64,000 bases of DNA from Hyphomicrobiaceae bacterium (GCA_022844225.1 JALHMC010000010.1:1-64000); one strand, 5' to 3'; numbered from the stretch's first letter, positions 19,150 through 28,807 are shown. Numbers and translations: made by a program. Notes: a model not told the origin generated them from the sequence alone.

Positions 19150-19830
19150 ATGCGCAGATCTGCTCCAGTACCAATCTCTGACGTCCAAACGCGGCCCCCT
19201 CATGCTGCGGCCGGCCAGCGAATCGGGCTGCTCGGCGGCTCGTTCAATCCGCCACATGGCGCGCACCGGCTGATCACGGACATCGCGTTGAAGCGGCTGG
19301 GACTCGACCGGGTCTGGTGGCTTGTCACGCCCGGCAACCCTCTGAAAAGCCGATCTGAACTCCTGCCTCTGGCGGATCGGGTTCAACTTTCGAGGGAGCT
19401 AGTCGACGATCCGCGCGTCGTCGTCACCGACTTCGAGAAGGGGCTCGGCACCACATTCACCGCGGCCACGCTCGCCCACCTGAAGTCACGATCGCAGGGA
19501 GTGCATTTCGTCTGGCTGATGGGAGCGGACTGCCTCGCCGAGTTCCATCGCTGGCGCAACTGGCGGCAGATTTTCGAGATGATGCCTGTTGCCGTCATCG
19601 ACCGCCCGAGCTGGCGGCTGCCAGCGCTGTCTTCCCAATGTAGCCGTGCCTTCGCCGGCCGCCGGCTGCCGGAGAGCAGTGCGCGACGACTGCCGGTCTC
19701 GACACCCCCCTGCTGGACGTATCTGACGGGGCCGACACTGCGTCTTTCATCGACCGAGATCCGGCTCGCAGCCAAGATCGGAGTGGCGCCACGCAAAGTA
19801 TCGGACACCACACGTGCGCGCGGCACTTGA
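19150..19830 (+). CDS. nadD: Nicotinate-nucleotide adenylyltransferase
   Basis: This encodes 226 residues from ATG 19150. GLLGGSFNPPHGAH is the nucleotidyltransferase HxGH-type site, WWLVTPGNPLK binds the nicotinate mononucleotide, and LSSTEIR is the C-terminal ATP-binding motif. It makes deamido-NAD+ from nicotinate mononucleotide. A GTG at 19108 in the same frame, with GGTGAGGA upstream, is an alternative start that adds 14 residues. It is followed by rsfS and rlmH, a conserved trio that usually trails proA; here it precedes rplU. Confidence 0.93.
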   Translation: MRRSAPVPISDVQTRPPHAAAGQRIGLLGGSFNPPHGAHRLITDIALKRLGLDRVWWLVTPGNPLKSRSELLPLADRVQLSRELVDDPRVVVTDFEKGLGTTFTAATLAHLKSRSQGVHFVWLMGADCLAEFHRWRNWRQIFEMMPVAVIDRPSWRLPALSSQCSRAFAGRRLPESSARRLPVSTPPCWTYLTGPTLRLSSTEIRLAAKIGVAPRKVSDTTRARGT

Positions 19831-19983
19831 AAGGTGCGCCAAGGTCAGCATATGATTCTTACTGGCGAGGACGTTTGTCCGTGCCGGATCAAGGCCGTTC
19901 CCGATGGTCGGGCGGTCCTCTGCACATCAACCCAACGGATTGTTCCGAAGGGGTGGGATGCCGAATAGGATATTCAGCCAAAG

Positions 19984-20394
19984 ATGAGAACCGCCACAGA
20001 GGCAGCCCGCGAGGGCACGCCTCCCACCGAGGTCATGTCCACCGCAAGGGCCTCGGAAGACCTACTCAAGCGGATCCTGGCTTGGCTCGACGAGGCCAAA
20101 GCCGAGGAGATCGTCACGATCGATCTCAAGAGCAAATCGTCGATCGGTGACTTCATGATCATCGCCTCCGGGCGCTCGGACCGACATGTCGGTGCGATCG
20201 CCGATATGCTGCAGCGCAGTCTGAAGGACGAGGGTCACGGGCGTGTTCGTGCCGAGGGTATGCCCCAGTGCGACTGGGTGCTGATCGATACCGGCGACAT
20301 CATCGTCCACGTCTTCCGGCCCGAGGTACGCCAGTTCTACAACCTCGAGAAGATGTGGTCGGCAGACCGCAGCGGTGACGCCACTGCGCATTGA
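19984..20394 (+). CDS. rsfS: Ribosomal silencing factor RsfS
   Basis: This encodes 136 residues. The DUF143 core reads KAEEIVTIDLKSKSSIGDFM then IIASGRSDRH, and later DWVLIDTGDIIVHVF and FYNLEKMW. RsfS binds ribosomal protein L14 and blocks subunit joining when nutrients are low. The first 20 residues are a variable extension. It lies between nadD and rlmH. Confidence 0.95.
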   Translation: MRTATEAAREGTPPTEVMSTARASEDLLKRILAWLDEAKAEEIVTIDLKSKSSIGDFMIIASGRSDRHVGAIADMLQRSLKDEGHGRVRAEGMPQCDWVLIDTGDIIVHVFRPEVRQFYNLEKMWSADRSGDATAH

Positions 20395-20521
20395 GGTGTG
20401 TGGCGGCTTGCCAAGGCGCAATCCCGGGCCGTGAGTCCAGGATGCTTGATGCTGCGTGCCGAGGTCGGGAACAAGTGGTGGCCGCGCCGCCGAGAGTAGC
20501 GTCACGCGCTGAGCCGGCCGC

Positions 20522-20555
20522 GCGATGGGTCCCGGGCACAGGGCCCGGGATGACA
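20522..20555. repeat. Dispersed palindromic repeat, copy A
   Basis: TCCCGGGC (20530-20537) pairs with GCCCGGGA (20543-20550). The flanks ATGGG on the left and TGACA on the right are also present in copy B at 39.9 kb. It sits in the short rsfS-rlmH gap. The form resembles REP-type intergenic repeats of alphaproteobacteria. Confidence 0.6.
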
Positions 20556-20574
20556 ATCTTTGGGCGCTTCGGAG

Positions 20575-21054
20575 ATGCGGATCACCATTATCGGCGTCGG
20601 ACGATTGAAGGACGACGCCGAGCGGGTGCTGGTCGATCGCTATCTCGAGCGGCTCAAGGGTGCGCGCGGGATCGGGCTCGGGCCATTTTCCGAGAAGGAA
20701 CTTCCGGAAGCCCGGCAGCCGACGGCTACCGAGCGGCAAAGTTTCGAGGCGCAGCGCTTGCTCAAGCTGGCGGATGGCGCCGAGGCTGTCGTGGTGCTCG
20801 ACGAGCAGGGTAAGTCCCTGACCAGCCACGCTTTTGCGAACTGGATCGGCGCCGAGCGCGATCGTGGCGTCAAGCATATGGCGTTCGTGCTGGGCGGGCC
20901 TGATGGGCACGGCGCGGAAGTGCTTGCTGCTGCAAGTCTGCGACTCTCACTCGGCTCGATGACCCTGCCGCACGGCCTCGCCCGCGCGGTGCTGGCGGAA
21001 CAGATCTACCGAGCCAGCACGATCCTGGCGGGGCACCCGTATCATCGGGGGTGA
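20575..21054 (+). CDS. rlmH: 23S rRNA pseudouridine1915 N3-methyltransferase
   Basis: This encodes 159 residues, the normal RlmH length, starting MRITIIGVG. AVVVLDEQGKSLTS, FVLGGPDGHG and the C-terminal LPHGLARAVLAEQIYRA form the SPOUT knot that binds SAM. It methylates pseudouridine 1915 in helix 69 of 23S rRNA. An upstream in-frame codon at 20560 adds five residues without support. Confidence 0.96.
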   Translation: MRITIIGVGRLKDDAERVLVDRYLERLKGARGIGLGPFSEKELPEARQPTATERQSFEAQRLLKLADGAEAVVVLDEQGKSLTSHAFANWIGAERDRGVKHMAFVLGGPDGHGAEVLAAASLRLSLGSMTLPHGLARAVLAEQIYRASTILAGHPYHRG

Positions 21055-21268
21055 GGCGGCGGCGGGCGTGGGCCAGGAGCTGACTTCGTAACTCCGGCGA
21101 CCGCTTCGCTTGAAACCGAAACGCTCCAGGCGGGTTCCTTGACGACTCCATGACCCTGCAAGGCGTCCGCGCTGCCTCTCGAGGATGAAATCCAGGAGCT
21201 GTTAGGGGCAATACGGCCAGGTCGGACTGCCTGACGCCGAGCTTATTTCGGAGGGAAGCCGCACCGTC

Positions 21269-22534
21269 ATGGACCCCTATATCGTCGTCCTCGCCGGTTT
21301 CGGGGTGGTGGTTCTGCTGACGGCATGGCTTCCCATGGTGCTCAAGGAGCTGCCGATCTCGCTACCCATTTTTTGCGTCGCGCTCGGCGCAGCAATCTTC
21401 GCCCTGCCCAACGTCCCGGGCGTGGCCCCTCATCCTCAGGACCATCTCAAGCTGACTGAGCGGCTGACGGAACTCGTAGTCATTGTGGCACTCATGGGAG
21501 CGGGGCTAAAACTCGATCGCCCCCTGGCGTGGGCAACTTGTCAACTCACGTGGCGCCTTCTCGGTATTGCGATGCCGTTGACCATCGCGGCGCTGGCTCT
21601 TCTAGGAACGTGGCTTCTTGGACTTGGAGCGGCGGCGGCGATCCTGCTCGCGGCCTCACTGGCTCCAACAGATCCGGTCCTCGCCAGCGATGTGCAAGTG
21701 GGTCCGCCGGGCGGAGGGAAGGAAGACGAGGTCCGGTTCACCCTCACAGCCGAAGCCGGCCTCAACGACGGACTCGCGTTCCCGTTCGTGAACCTCGGCA
21801 TCGCGCTTGCGCTGGCCTCTCAAACTCACCAGCCCTGGTTCTGGCAATGGGTAGCGTTCGACGTCTTCTGGAAATTGTCCATCGGCGTCCTCATGGGATG
21901 GCTTGTCGGCCGGACACTGGGTTGGCTGACCTTTCGCCTGCCCAACAGGGCCGAACTCTCGCGTACCGGCGACGGATTCGTCGCGCTCGGCATCACCGCC
22001 GTGTCGTACGGACTGACGGAGATGGTGAACGGCTATGGCTTTCTCGCCGTGTTCGTCTCGGCAATCGCTTTCCGCGCCGTCGAACGCAACCACGCCTATC
22101 ACGAAAAGCTGCACGACTTCACCGAGCAACTCGAACGCCTTCTCATGATGGTCTTGCTCGTTATCTTTGGAGGTTCCATCGCTAGTGGCGGGCTGTTCGA
22201 GACTTTGTCCTGGTCCGTCGTGCTCTTCGCGCTCCTCGCCATTTTCCTGATCAGGCCGCTTGTCGGGTGGATCAGCCTTGCGGGGAGTCCACAGTCAAAC
22301 GACGAGAAAGCCGTCATCGCGTTCTTCGGCATCCGGGGACTTGGTTCGGCCTACTACTTGGCGTACGGCCTGGGGCACGCACCGTTTGAAGCGCCGCACC
22401 TTCTCTGGAGTGCCATCGGTCTCGTTGTTTTGATCTCGGTGGTGCTTCACGGTGCTACCGTGACACCGACTATGCGTTACCTGGACCGTCGACGGCAGCG
22501 CTACGCTCGCGGCACTGATCCGGCTCGGAACTGA
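21269..22534 (+). CDS. CPA1-type cation:proton antiporter
   Basis: This encodes 421 residues with about 12 hydrophobic segments. The core LAPTDPVLASDV and TAEAGLNDGLAFPFVN carries the two Asp of the ion-binding site typical of NhaP/NHE antiporters. A later FFGIRGLGSAYYLAYG segment is also conserved. It would exchange Na+ or K+ for protons across the inner membrane. There is no RCK or TrkA_C domain; the protein ends soon after the last helix. It interrupts the run between rlmH and rplU and is probably an independent unit. Confidence 0.93.
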   Translation: MDPYIVVLAGFGVVVLLTAWLPMVLKELPISLPIFCVALGAAIFALPNVPGVAPHPQDHLKLTERLTELVVIVALMGAGLKLDRPLAWATCQLTWRLLGIAMPLTIAALALLGTWLLGLGAAAAILLAASLAPTDPVLASDVQVGPPGGGKEDEVRFTLTAEAGLNDGLAFPFVNLGIALALASQTHQPWFWQWVAFDVFWKLSIGVLMGWLVGRTLGWLTFRLPNRAELSRTGDGFVALGITAVSYGLTEMVNGYGFLAVFVSAIAFRAVERNHAYHEKLHDFTEQLERLLMMVLLVIFGGSIASGGLFETLSWSVVLFALLAIFLIRPLVGWISLAGSPQSNDEKAVIAFFGIRGLGSAYYLAYGLGHAPFEAPHLLWSAIGLVVLISVVLHGATVTPTMRYLDRRRQRYARGTDPARN

Positions 22535-22863
22535 AGAACTCCGGCTTCATAGTTTTGCAGCCTCTCGCCCCCTGCTCGCTGGTTACGAAGGACGGGGCAA
22601 GCGCTGCGCTTTGGCTGATCAACGAGTTCCACCCTCGCAGCCTCCCCAACCCTTGTGGCACCCCCTCCTCGATGCCCCAATCTCGTTGACTTTCGCCCCT
22701 TCCCGCACCATAAAGCCGCATCTCGCGCGGCGGCTTGGCTGCCGCGCTCGAATTCGCTGTCCGAGGCTTTGGTGGGCCGGTTTCCGGTGCTGCCACGCGA
22801 AGTCCGCCGGCCTGAAAGGGTACGGCGGCGCCGAAGGGCGCGTACAACACGAAGGAGATTGCC
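22535..22863. other. Leader region of rplU
   Basis: No gene is supported here. The stretch carries the rplU promoter candidate at 22686-22714 and an mRNA leader of about 140 bases. I see no obvious riboswitch or attenuator structure. Confidence 0.4.
22686..22714 (+). promoter_or_regulatory. Promoter candidate for rplU-rpmA
   Basis: TTGACT (22686-22691), a 17-base spacer and CATAAA (22709-22714) match the sigma-70 consensus at 5 of 6 and 4 of 6 positions. It lies about 150 bases before rplU. Confidence 0.5.
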
Positions 22864-23178
22864 ATGTACGCCGTCATCAAGACGGGCGGTAAGCAATACC
22901 GCGTCGCTGCCAATGACAAGCTGATCGTCGAGAAGATCGAGGGCGAGGCTGGCGCCACGGTGGAGTTCACCGAAGTGCTCATGCTCGGTGGAGAAGGTGA
23001 GCCAAAGGTCGGCAAGCCGTTCATTTCCGGGGCAAAAGTGACTGCCGAAGTGGTCGAGCAGGGGCGCGCCAAGAAGGTCATCGCCTTCAAGAAGCGCCGC
23101 CGTAAGAACTCGAGGCGGAAGAAGGGTCATCGCCAGGAGCAGACGACGGTCCTGATCAAAGATATCGTCGGAATGTAA
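22864..23178 (+). CDS. rplU: 50S ribosomal protein L21
   Basis: This encodes 104 residues. [14 protein letters not shown] is the invariant L21 start, followed by the VLMLGGEG and [20 protein letters not shown] segments that contact 23S rRNA. AAGGAGA lies just upstream of the ATG. It is followed by rpmA in the standard pair. Confidence 0.98.
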   Translation: MYAVIKTGGKQYRVAANDKLIVEKIEGEAGATVEFTEVLMLGGEGEPKVGKPFISGAKVTAEVVEQGRAKKVIAFKKRRRKNSRRKKGHRQEQTTVLIKDIVGM

Positions 23179-23283
23179 GCTGGTCCGGGCTCCTGCGTTG
23201 CGGGCCCAGGCTGATGCGAAGACGTTCATTCACTGGCCGCTACCAGCCCGAGCCGGGCGGCCGCAGACTAGGGACTACGATCC

Positions 23284-23556
23284 ATGGCACACAAAAAGGC
23301 AGGCGGTTCGTCCCGCAACGGCCGCGACACAGCCGGCCGTCGCCTCGGCATCAAGAAGTTCGGCGGCGAGGCCGTCATTCCGGGCAACATCATCGCCCGT
23401 CAGCGCGGCACCAAGTGGCACCCCGGCACCGGCGTCGGCATGGGACGGGACCACACCATCTTCGCGGTCGTCGAAGGCAGCGTCGGCTTCCAGACGAAGC
23501 GCAACGGCCGCATCTATATCTCCGTGACGCCAGCCAAGCTGGAAGCGGCAGAGTAA
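23284..23556 (+). CDS. rpmA: 50S ribosomal protein L27
   Basis: This encodes 90 residues. [20 protein letters not shown] is the L27 N-terminus that reaches the peptidyl-transferase centre; no Firmicute-type leader is present. [10 protein letters not shown] and GRDHTIFA follow. Co-transcribed with rplU and followed by a strong terminator. Confidence 0.98.
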   Translation: MAHKKAGGSSRNGRDTAGRRLGIKKFGGEAVIPGNIIARQRGTKWHPGTGVGMGRDHTIFAVVEGSVGFQTKRNGRIYISVTPAKLEAAE

Positions 23557-23610
23557 CGGATCTCATTAGTACAGGGGTCCGGCGAAAGCCCGACCCAATC
23601 GCACAAGCGC

Positions 23611-23646
23611 GGGGGAGGCGGGTTCGCCTCCCCCGTAGTGTTTTGA
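23611..23646 (+). terminator. Intrinsic terminator after rplU-rpmA
   Basis: A perfect 10-bp stem (GGGGGAGGCG at 23611-23620, CGCCTCCCCC at 23625-23634) with a GGTT loop is followed by GTAGTGTTTT. It lies 55 bp past the rpmA stop. Confidence 0.8.
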
Positions 23647-23657
23647 GATGGCTTGCA

Positions 23658-23673
23658 TTTTTCACGTGAAACA
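23658..23673. promoter_or_regulatory. parS site 4, at the rtcB promoter
   Basis: TTTTTCACGTGAAACA matches the parS consensus at 15 of 16 positions and contains the full TTTCACGTGAAA palindrome. It lies about 6 kb from the three sites at 17.5 kb and overlaps the likely -35 of the downstream gene. Confidence 0.8.
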
Positions 23674-23690
23674 CGATTCTATCCTATAAT
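23661..23690 (+). promoter_or_regulatory. rtcB promoter with consensus -10
   Basis: TATAAT at 23685-23690 is a perfect -10. TTCACG at 23661-23666, 18 bases upstream, is the best -35 and lies inside parS site 4. The predicted start point is near 23697, which is an ATG, so the transcript may be almost leaderless. Confidence 0.6.
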
Positions 23691-23705
23691 AGGGAGATGC
23701 AACTC

Positions 23706-25178
23706 ATGAGTAATATTGGAGGCCGCCTGCTGCTGTCGTGGGGCGTCGAGCCCGGACCGCGTTTCAAGGAGGCGCTGGCCGAAGCCCGGCGCCTGCAGGC
23801 CGAAGGCCAGGATATGGAAACCATCCGCGATGCGGTGACCGCGCTTTTTCCCAAGCCGGCAATCATCGCGCGCCGGACGCATGGGGCGTTTGCCGAGGCG
23901 ATTGCTGCGGAGACGCCCGAGGACGAGGCCAACATCCAGGCCGTCCGCGCCCATATGGCCGATTTGATGCGCTGCCCGGTGCTCGAGCACGGCGCGATCA
24001 TGCCCGATGCATGCCCCGCGGGTAGCGCGCCCGGGACGATTCCGGTGGGCGGGGCCGTGATTTCGCGCGCGATTCACCCGGCATTCCACTCGGCCGATAT
24101 CTGCTGCTCGATGTACGCGACGGTGTTCCCGGAGGGCGTCGAGACAGGCGCATTCATGGATGCGCTGAAGGTGACCACGCGCTTTGGCCCCGGCGGGCGT
24201 GCGCCGGCCGACCAGGTCGAGGACCCGATCACGGACGAGATAGAGGCGACGCGCAATCCGTTCCTGCAAGGGCTCGTCGGGCGCGCCAAGGCGCAGCTTT
24301 GTGACCAGGGAGACGGCAATCACTTCGCCTATCTCGGGTCGCTCGATGTAACGCCGGCGCTTGTGACTAAGCTCAGAGAGAACGGTCAGGCTGCGCTTGC
24401 GACGTCGCTCGGGCATGCAAAGCGGGTAAACGTGCTGGTCACGCACCACGGCAGCCGTGATCTCGGGGCGCAGGTCTACAAGCGCGGGATCGCGGCCGCA
24501 GTGCAGCATACCAAGGCTGTCTCACCGGAAACGAAGCCGCATCAGTCGTGGATCGATCCCGACAGCGAGGTAGGGGCTGCGTATTGGGAGGCGCTGGCCT
24601 ACGTCGCGCGCTGGACCAAGCGTAACCATCAGCTGGTTCACGAGCGGACTCTCGAACGCCTCGGCATTTCGCCACTTGCAGCATTTGGCAACGAGCACAA
24701 CTTTGTATGGAAGCGCGGCAATCTATTCTACCATGGCAAGGGTGCGACCCCAGCCTGGAAGGATGATGACGGCCATCCGCTGCTCGGGCTCATTCCGTTG
24801 AACATGGCGGCGCCCGTGCTGCTGTCGCTCGGGAATGACCGGACAGAGTACGCCTCGTTTTCTCCGCACGGAGCCGGCCGAAACAAGAGCCGAACTGCCC
24901 TGCTCCGGGAGCACGGGCTGATCGGGCTCGAACCGGAGGCGTTTCTGGAAAGGTCACGCGATCTTCTGGAGCGGCAGACCGAGGGCCTCGACGTGCGGTT
25001 CTTTTTCGACCGTCCGGACGTCTCGGAGACGCCGCTCGCCTACAAGTCCGCCGACCAGGTCCGCGAGCAGATCGAGCGTTTCGGGCTTGCCGATGTGATC
25101 GGCGTGATCATGCCAAAAGGCTCGATCATGGCCGGCGATTACGATAAGCCATGGATGGCGAAGAGGTCCAAAGCGTGA
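23706..25178 (+). CDS. rtcB: RtcB-family RNA ligase (divergent)
   Basis: This encodes 490 residues from MSNIGGRLL. RtcB joins RNA 3'-phosphate or cyclic phosphate ends to 5'-hydroxyl ends using GTP and Mn. Putative metal ligands are kept: DICCSM (canonical DxGCGM), GDGNHF, VTHHGSRDLG and NEHNF. The guanylated His is in SPHGAGR. The canonical DxHxGxG loop is replaced by PDACPAGSAPGTIPVGG, so this is a divergent subfamily. ATG 23697 is also in frame, but AGGGAG at 23691-23696 gives good spacing only to 23706. No archease (rtc partner), RtcA or PrfH gene is nearby. It is followed by the GNAT gene. Confidence 0.85.
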   Translation: MSNIGGRLLLSWGVEPGPRFKEALAEARRLQAEGQDMETIRDAVTALFPKPAIIARRTHGAFAEAIAAETPEDEANIQAVRAHMADLMRCPVLEHGAIMPDACPAGSAPGTIPVGGAVISRAIHPAFHSADICCSMYATVFPEGVETGAFMDALKVTTRFGPGGRAPADQVEDPITDEIEATRNPFLQGLVGRAKAQLCDQGDGNHFAYLGSLDVTPALVTKLRENGQAALATSLGHAKRVNVLVTHHGSRDLGAQVYKRGIAAAVQHTKAVSPETKPHQSWIDPDSEVGAAYWEALAYVARWTKRNHQLVHERTLERLGISPLAAFGNEHNFVWKRGNLFYHGKGATPAWKDDDGHPLLGLIPLNMAAPVLLSLGNDRTEYASFSPHGAGRNKSRTALLREHGLIGLEPEAFLERSRDLLERQTEGLDVRFFFDRPDVSETPLAYKSADQVREQIERFGLADVIGVIMPKGSIMAGDYDKPWMAKRSKA

Positions 25179-25225
25179 GCTACGGGAGCGACCGTCGAAC
25201 CCCGAGTAAGGGTCAGTAACAAGCG

Positions 25226-25852
25226 ATGTCACTGCCGATCATCGAGACGCCGCGGTTGATCCTGCGGCCGCTGCGCGGCGGCGACGAGCCCGATTTTCTG
25301 GCACTCGCCAGCGATTGGGATGTCGCGCGCATGACCAGCGATATTCCCTACCCGCTGCATCCGACGCATGCCAAGGCGTGGCTGCAGCCTAATGGAAGCG
25401 ATGTTCGGTTCGCGATCGAACTGCACGGGCGGATGATCGGCAGCACGGGCTATTTCCGTCGGCGTTCCGGCGCGGCCGAGCTCGGTTTCTGGCTTGGCCG
25501 CGAGCACTGGGGACACGGCTTCGCGACTGAAGCCTCGGCCGCGGCAGTTCGCCATGGGTTTGGATCGGACGGTCACATGGCCTTTTCGTCCGCGCACTTC
25601 GTCGACAATCCTGCGTCTGGGCGCGTACTGGCCAAGCTCGGGTTCGAGGAAGTGGGACGATCGCGCATGTGGTGCTCGGCTCGTGGCACAGAAGTAGAGG
25701 CACTCGGCCTCTGGTTGACGCGCGAGCGTGCCGAAGTCGCCTTGGGCCCAATTGCCGAGGCGGTGGATCGGCCGGCGCGGACCGGTGGCAGCCTGATTGG
25801 ACGCTGGCTCGATCAGGCTCGCAAAGCCTTGAGAGATCCGGCGCGGCCCTAG
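25226..25852 (+). CDS. GNAT acetyltransferase, RimJ/RimL-like
   Basis: This encodes 208 residues. The N-terminal [19 protein letters not shown] is the RimJ/RimL-type start. [20 protein letters not shown], then [14 protein letters not shown] carries the acetyl-CoA pyrophosphate loop, and [17 protein letters not shown] is motif B. A GNAT gene in this place between rpmA and obgE is common in alphaproteobacteria. The substrate, protein N-terminus or small amine, is unknown. The C-terminal 40 residues are a variable tail. Confidence 0.9.
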   Translation: MSLPIIETPRLILRPLRGGDEPDFLALASDWDVARMTSDIPYPLHPTHAKAWLQPNGSDVRFAIELHGRMIGSTGYFRRRSGAAELGFWLGREHWGHGFATEASAAAVRHGFGSDGHMAFSSAHFVDNPASGRVLAKLGFEEVGRSRMWCSARGTEVEALGLWLTRERAEVALGPIAEAVDRPARTGGSLIGRWLDQARKALRDPARP

Positions 25853-25922
25853 CTCGGCATGGCCCTGGGATCACAGTTTCCAGCGATCGACAATTGCAAC
25901 TTTACGAACAGGCGCAAGTGCC

Positions 25923-26969
25923 ATGAAGTTTCTCGACCTCGCCAAGATCTATGTGCGCTCAGGTGCCGGCGGCAACGGTTGCATCTCGTTCCGGCGCGAA
26001 AAGTTCATCGAGTTCGGCGGCCCTAACGGAGGCAATGGCGGCAAAGGCGGCGACGTTGTCGTCGTCTGTGTCGACAACTTGAACACGCTGATCGACTACC
26101 GCTACCAGCAGCACTTCTTCGCGAAGAACGGCGAGGCCGGCATGGGTCGAGACCGAGCCGGGGCGAACGGCGATGACGTGGTCATCAAGGTGCCACCCGG
26201 GACGGAGATTCTGGCCGAGGATCAGGAAACGGTGCTTGCCGAGATGTTCAATCCTGGCGACCAAGCGGTGATCGCACGCGGCGGCAATGGCGGCTTCGGC
26301 AACGCGCACTTCAAGACCTCGACCAATCGCGCGCCCCGGCATGCTAATCCCGGGCAACCGGGCGAAGAGCTGACGATCTGGCTCCGGCTCAAACTGATCG
26401 CCGACGCCGGGCTGATCGGGCTCCCCAACGCCGGCAAATCGACATTTCTCGCGGCTGTGACGGCTGCCAAGCCAAAGATCGCCGATTATCCCTTCACGAC
26501 GCTGCATCCCAACCTGGGTGTGATCCGGATCGGGGACGTGGATTTCGTGCTGGCCGACATTCCCGGGCTGATCGAGGGCGCGCACGAGGGTGCAGGACTC
26601 GGAACGCGCTTCCTCGGGCATGTGGAGCGCTGTTCCGTGCTTCTGCATCTGGTGGAGGCGACCCAGGACGACGTCGCCGAGGCCTACAGGACGGTTCGCC
26701 GAGAGATCAGCTCCTACTCGCCGGAACTGGCGAAGCGAAAGGAGCTGGTGGCGCTTTCGAAGTGCGATGCGGTGACCGAGGAGGCTCTGGAAGCGAAATC
26801 CGCGGAGCTCACCAAGGCGGCCCGCAAGAAGCCGCTGGTATTGTCGGCTGTCTCGGGCAAGGGCATGAAGGAGGCGCTTTACGCGATTACGCGCGAAATC
26901 TCCCGCCGCCATGACAAGGCCGAAGCCGAAGTCGAGGCGGCGGAGGGCCGGTCGCGCTGGCTGCCTTGA
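25923..26969 (+). CDS. obgE: Ribosome-assembly GTPase ObgE/CgtA
   Basis: This encodes 348 residues. The glycine-rich Obg fold covers residues 1-158 ([20 protein letters not shown] at the start). The G domain then has [28 protein letters not shown] and SKCDAV. It acts in 50S assembly and in growth control. The usual C-terminal acidic tail is short. It starts with ATG at 25923, 70 bp after the GNAT gene. proB normally follows directly; here a minus-strand binding-protein gene lies between. Confidence 0.98.
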   Translation: MKFLDLAKIYVRSGAGGNGCISFRREKFIEFGGPNGGNGGKGGDVVVVCVDNLNTLIDYRYQQHFFAKNGEAGMGRDRAGANGDDVVIKVPPGTEILAEDQETVLAEMFNPGDQAVIARGGNGGFGNAHFKTSTNRAPRHANPGQPGEELTIWLRLKLIADAGLIGLPNAGKSTFLAAVTAAKPKIADYPFTTLHPNLGVIRIGDVDFVLADIPGLIEGAHEGAGLGTRFLGHVERCSVLLHLVEATQDDVAEAYRTVRREISSYSPELAKRKELVALSKCDAVTEEALEAKSAELTKAARKKPLVLSAVSGKGMKEALYAITREISRRHDKAEAEVEAAEGRSRWLP

Positions 26970-27009
26970 GGGCTTTGCACCTGCGCGACAGCGGCTTCAT
27001 CCGACGAGG

Positions 27010-28605
27010 CTACTTATCGAGCCAGACCTCGTCGAATCGCCAGTTGTTATAGATGCTGTTGGACTGCAGCGTGTAGCCCTTGAAGTGCGGCTGCCAGCAG
27101 GTTGACCCCTTGCCATGGTAGATGATCGGGCGGGCGACATCCTCGGCCAGGATACGCTCGATCTCCCAGACCATCGCCTTGCGCTTGGAGACATCGAACT
27201 CCATGGCTTGATCGACCAGCAGTTGCTCGACCTTCGGATTACAGTACTTGGTGTAGTTCGCCTCGGATTTGCAAGCGTAGGCACCTTTCATGACGGCGTC
27301 CGGATCATCGATGCCGACGCCTGAAAGGTTGAGCGCGACGGCATAGTCGATGCGGGTCATGCGTGCGTACCAGACGCTCGATTCGACGATGTCGAGTTCG
27401 GCGTCGAAGTGGACCTTGTTGAGCTGATCAACGAGGATTACCGCAGGGTCCTTGTAAGCGTTGAAATCGCGCGTCGAGACCTTGACCTTCAGGCGGTTGG
27501 AAGGACCATAACCCAAGCCTTCCATGATCTTACGCGCCTCGGCCTGCTGCTCGGCGACAGGTCCATAACCCGGCAGCTTCGCAAGCATGTCCTTGGGCAT
27601 GGCCCAGTTGCCGTCGCTCATCATATTCGCCGCGACAGAGTTCTCGCCGTGGCTGACGATATCGATCATGGCCTGACGATCGAGGGCCAATGACACGACT
27701 TTGCGCAGCTGAGGATTGTCGAAGGGCGGGCGGCTGGCGTTGACCAGGATATTGGTTGGCACGTTGGTCGATACCGTCTTGCACACCGCGTTGGGCGCCT
27801 GAACGGCCAGATCCTTGCGAATCGGGGGTGTGATGTCAGCCGTGAACGTGAGATCGAACTCATTGGTGGCGAAGGCGAGAACGCGTGTCGCGCGATTCGG
27901 TACGATCCGCCACTCGATGCCGTCGAGGTAGGGCAGGCCCGGCTTGTAGTAGTCCGGATTGCGCGTCAGCTTGATGCTTTCGTTCCGCTTGAACTCCGTC
28001 AACTTGAATGGTCCGGTTCCGATCGGATTGGTGCGCATGTCCTTGGCGTCGACGTGGCACGGGTAGACCGGAGTAAGGCCCGACGCCAGCATCGAGAGAA
28101 ACGACGCCTGCGGGGACGAAAGCACGAACGTCGCCTCGTGGTCGCCGTTGGTCGTCACCTCGACGAGGTTCTCCCACCAAATCTTTCGCGGAAGACGACG
28201 ATAGACGTTGGGCTCCTTGCCGTTCAGGCGATGCCAGGTGCACTGCACGTCTTTCGCGGTGAACGGCTTGCCGTCGTGCCACTTTACGCCTTGCCGCAGC
28301 TTCATCGTCAGCTTCGTCTTCGTGTCATCCCAGGCCCAGCTTTCGGCGAGATCAGGCACAATGTTCTCGGAGCTGTTTTTCTCGTCCTTGGAGTTGAACA
28401 TGACGAGGTTCGAATAGACGGACATGAACGGCATGTTCGTCGCGATCGTCGATTCCTCGTGGATCGACGCACTCGGAGGGTTGGTGCTGTTGTAGACGCG
28501 AAGCGTGCCGCCTTTCTTCTGGGCGACAGCCGTCGGGACGATCGTGGCTGAGCCGAGCAGGGCCGCGCCGGCGATTGCCGCTACGTAGCGGACATATCGC
28601 TGCAT
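27010..28605 (-). CDS. ABC transporter periplasmic binding protein, family 5 (peptide/nickel type)
   Basis: This encodes 531 residues with a signal peptide ending at VAQKKGG. The SBP_bac_5 signature runs from DLAESWAWDDTKTKLTMKLR through GVKWHDGKPFTAKDVQ. IVPNRATRVLAFATNEFDL and RKVVSLALDRQAMID are further family stretches. It would bind peptides or other solutes in the periplasm for an ABC importer. No permease or ATPase gene is in the window, so its partners lie elsewhere. GAGGAG lies 9 bases before the ATG. It sits on the minus strand between obgE and proB. Confidence 0.93.
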   Translation of the reverse strand: MQRYVRYVAAIAGAALLGSATIVPTAVAQKKGGTLRVYNSTNPPSASIHEESTIATNMPFMSVYSNLVMFNSKDEKNSSENIVPDLAESWAWDDTKTKLTMKLRQGVKWHDGKPFTAKDVQCTWHRLNGKEPNVYRRLPRKIWWENLVEVTTNGDHEATFVLSSPQASFLSMLASGLTPVYPCHVDAKDMRTNPIGTGPFKLTEFKRNESIKLTRNPDYYKPGLPYLDGIEWRIVPNRATRVLAFATNEFDLTFTADITPPIRKDLAVQAPNAVCKTVSTNVPTNILVNASRPPFDNPQLRKVVSLALDRQAMIDIVSHGENSVAANMMSDGNWAMPKDMLAKLPGYGPVAEQQAEARKIMEGLGYGPSNRLKVKVSTRDFNAYKDPAVILVDQLNKVHFDAELDIVESSVWYARMTRIDYAVALNLSGVGIDDPDAVMKGAYACKSEANYTKYCNPKVEQLLVDQAMEFDVSKRKAMVWEIERILAEDVARPIIYHGKGSTCWQPHFKGYTLQSNSIYNNWRFDEVWLDK

Positions 28606-28807
28606 GATGGTATCTCCTCAGGTGGTTCCTCGGTGGCGGGTGGCTCGCGGTAACCACGGCCCTCGCCTTTTGTGGTGCGATCGAAGGCTAGCATCCGATG
28701 CAGCGCGGCTGCAATGAAGCACACGCTGCCCGGCGCACGTGCGGACGGCGCCCACGAAGTCTGCTAAACGAGCCACGTCGAAACCTTCCGAGCTTGAACC
28801 CGCCGCC

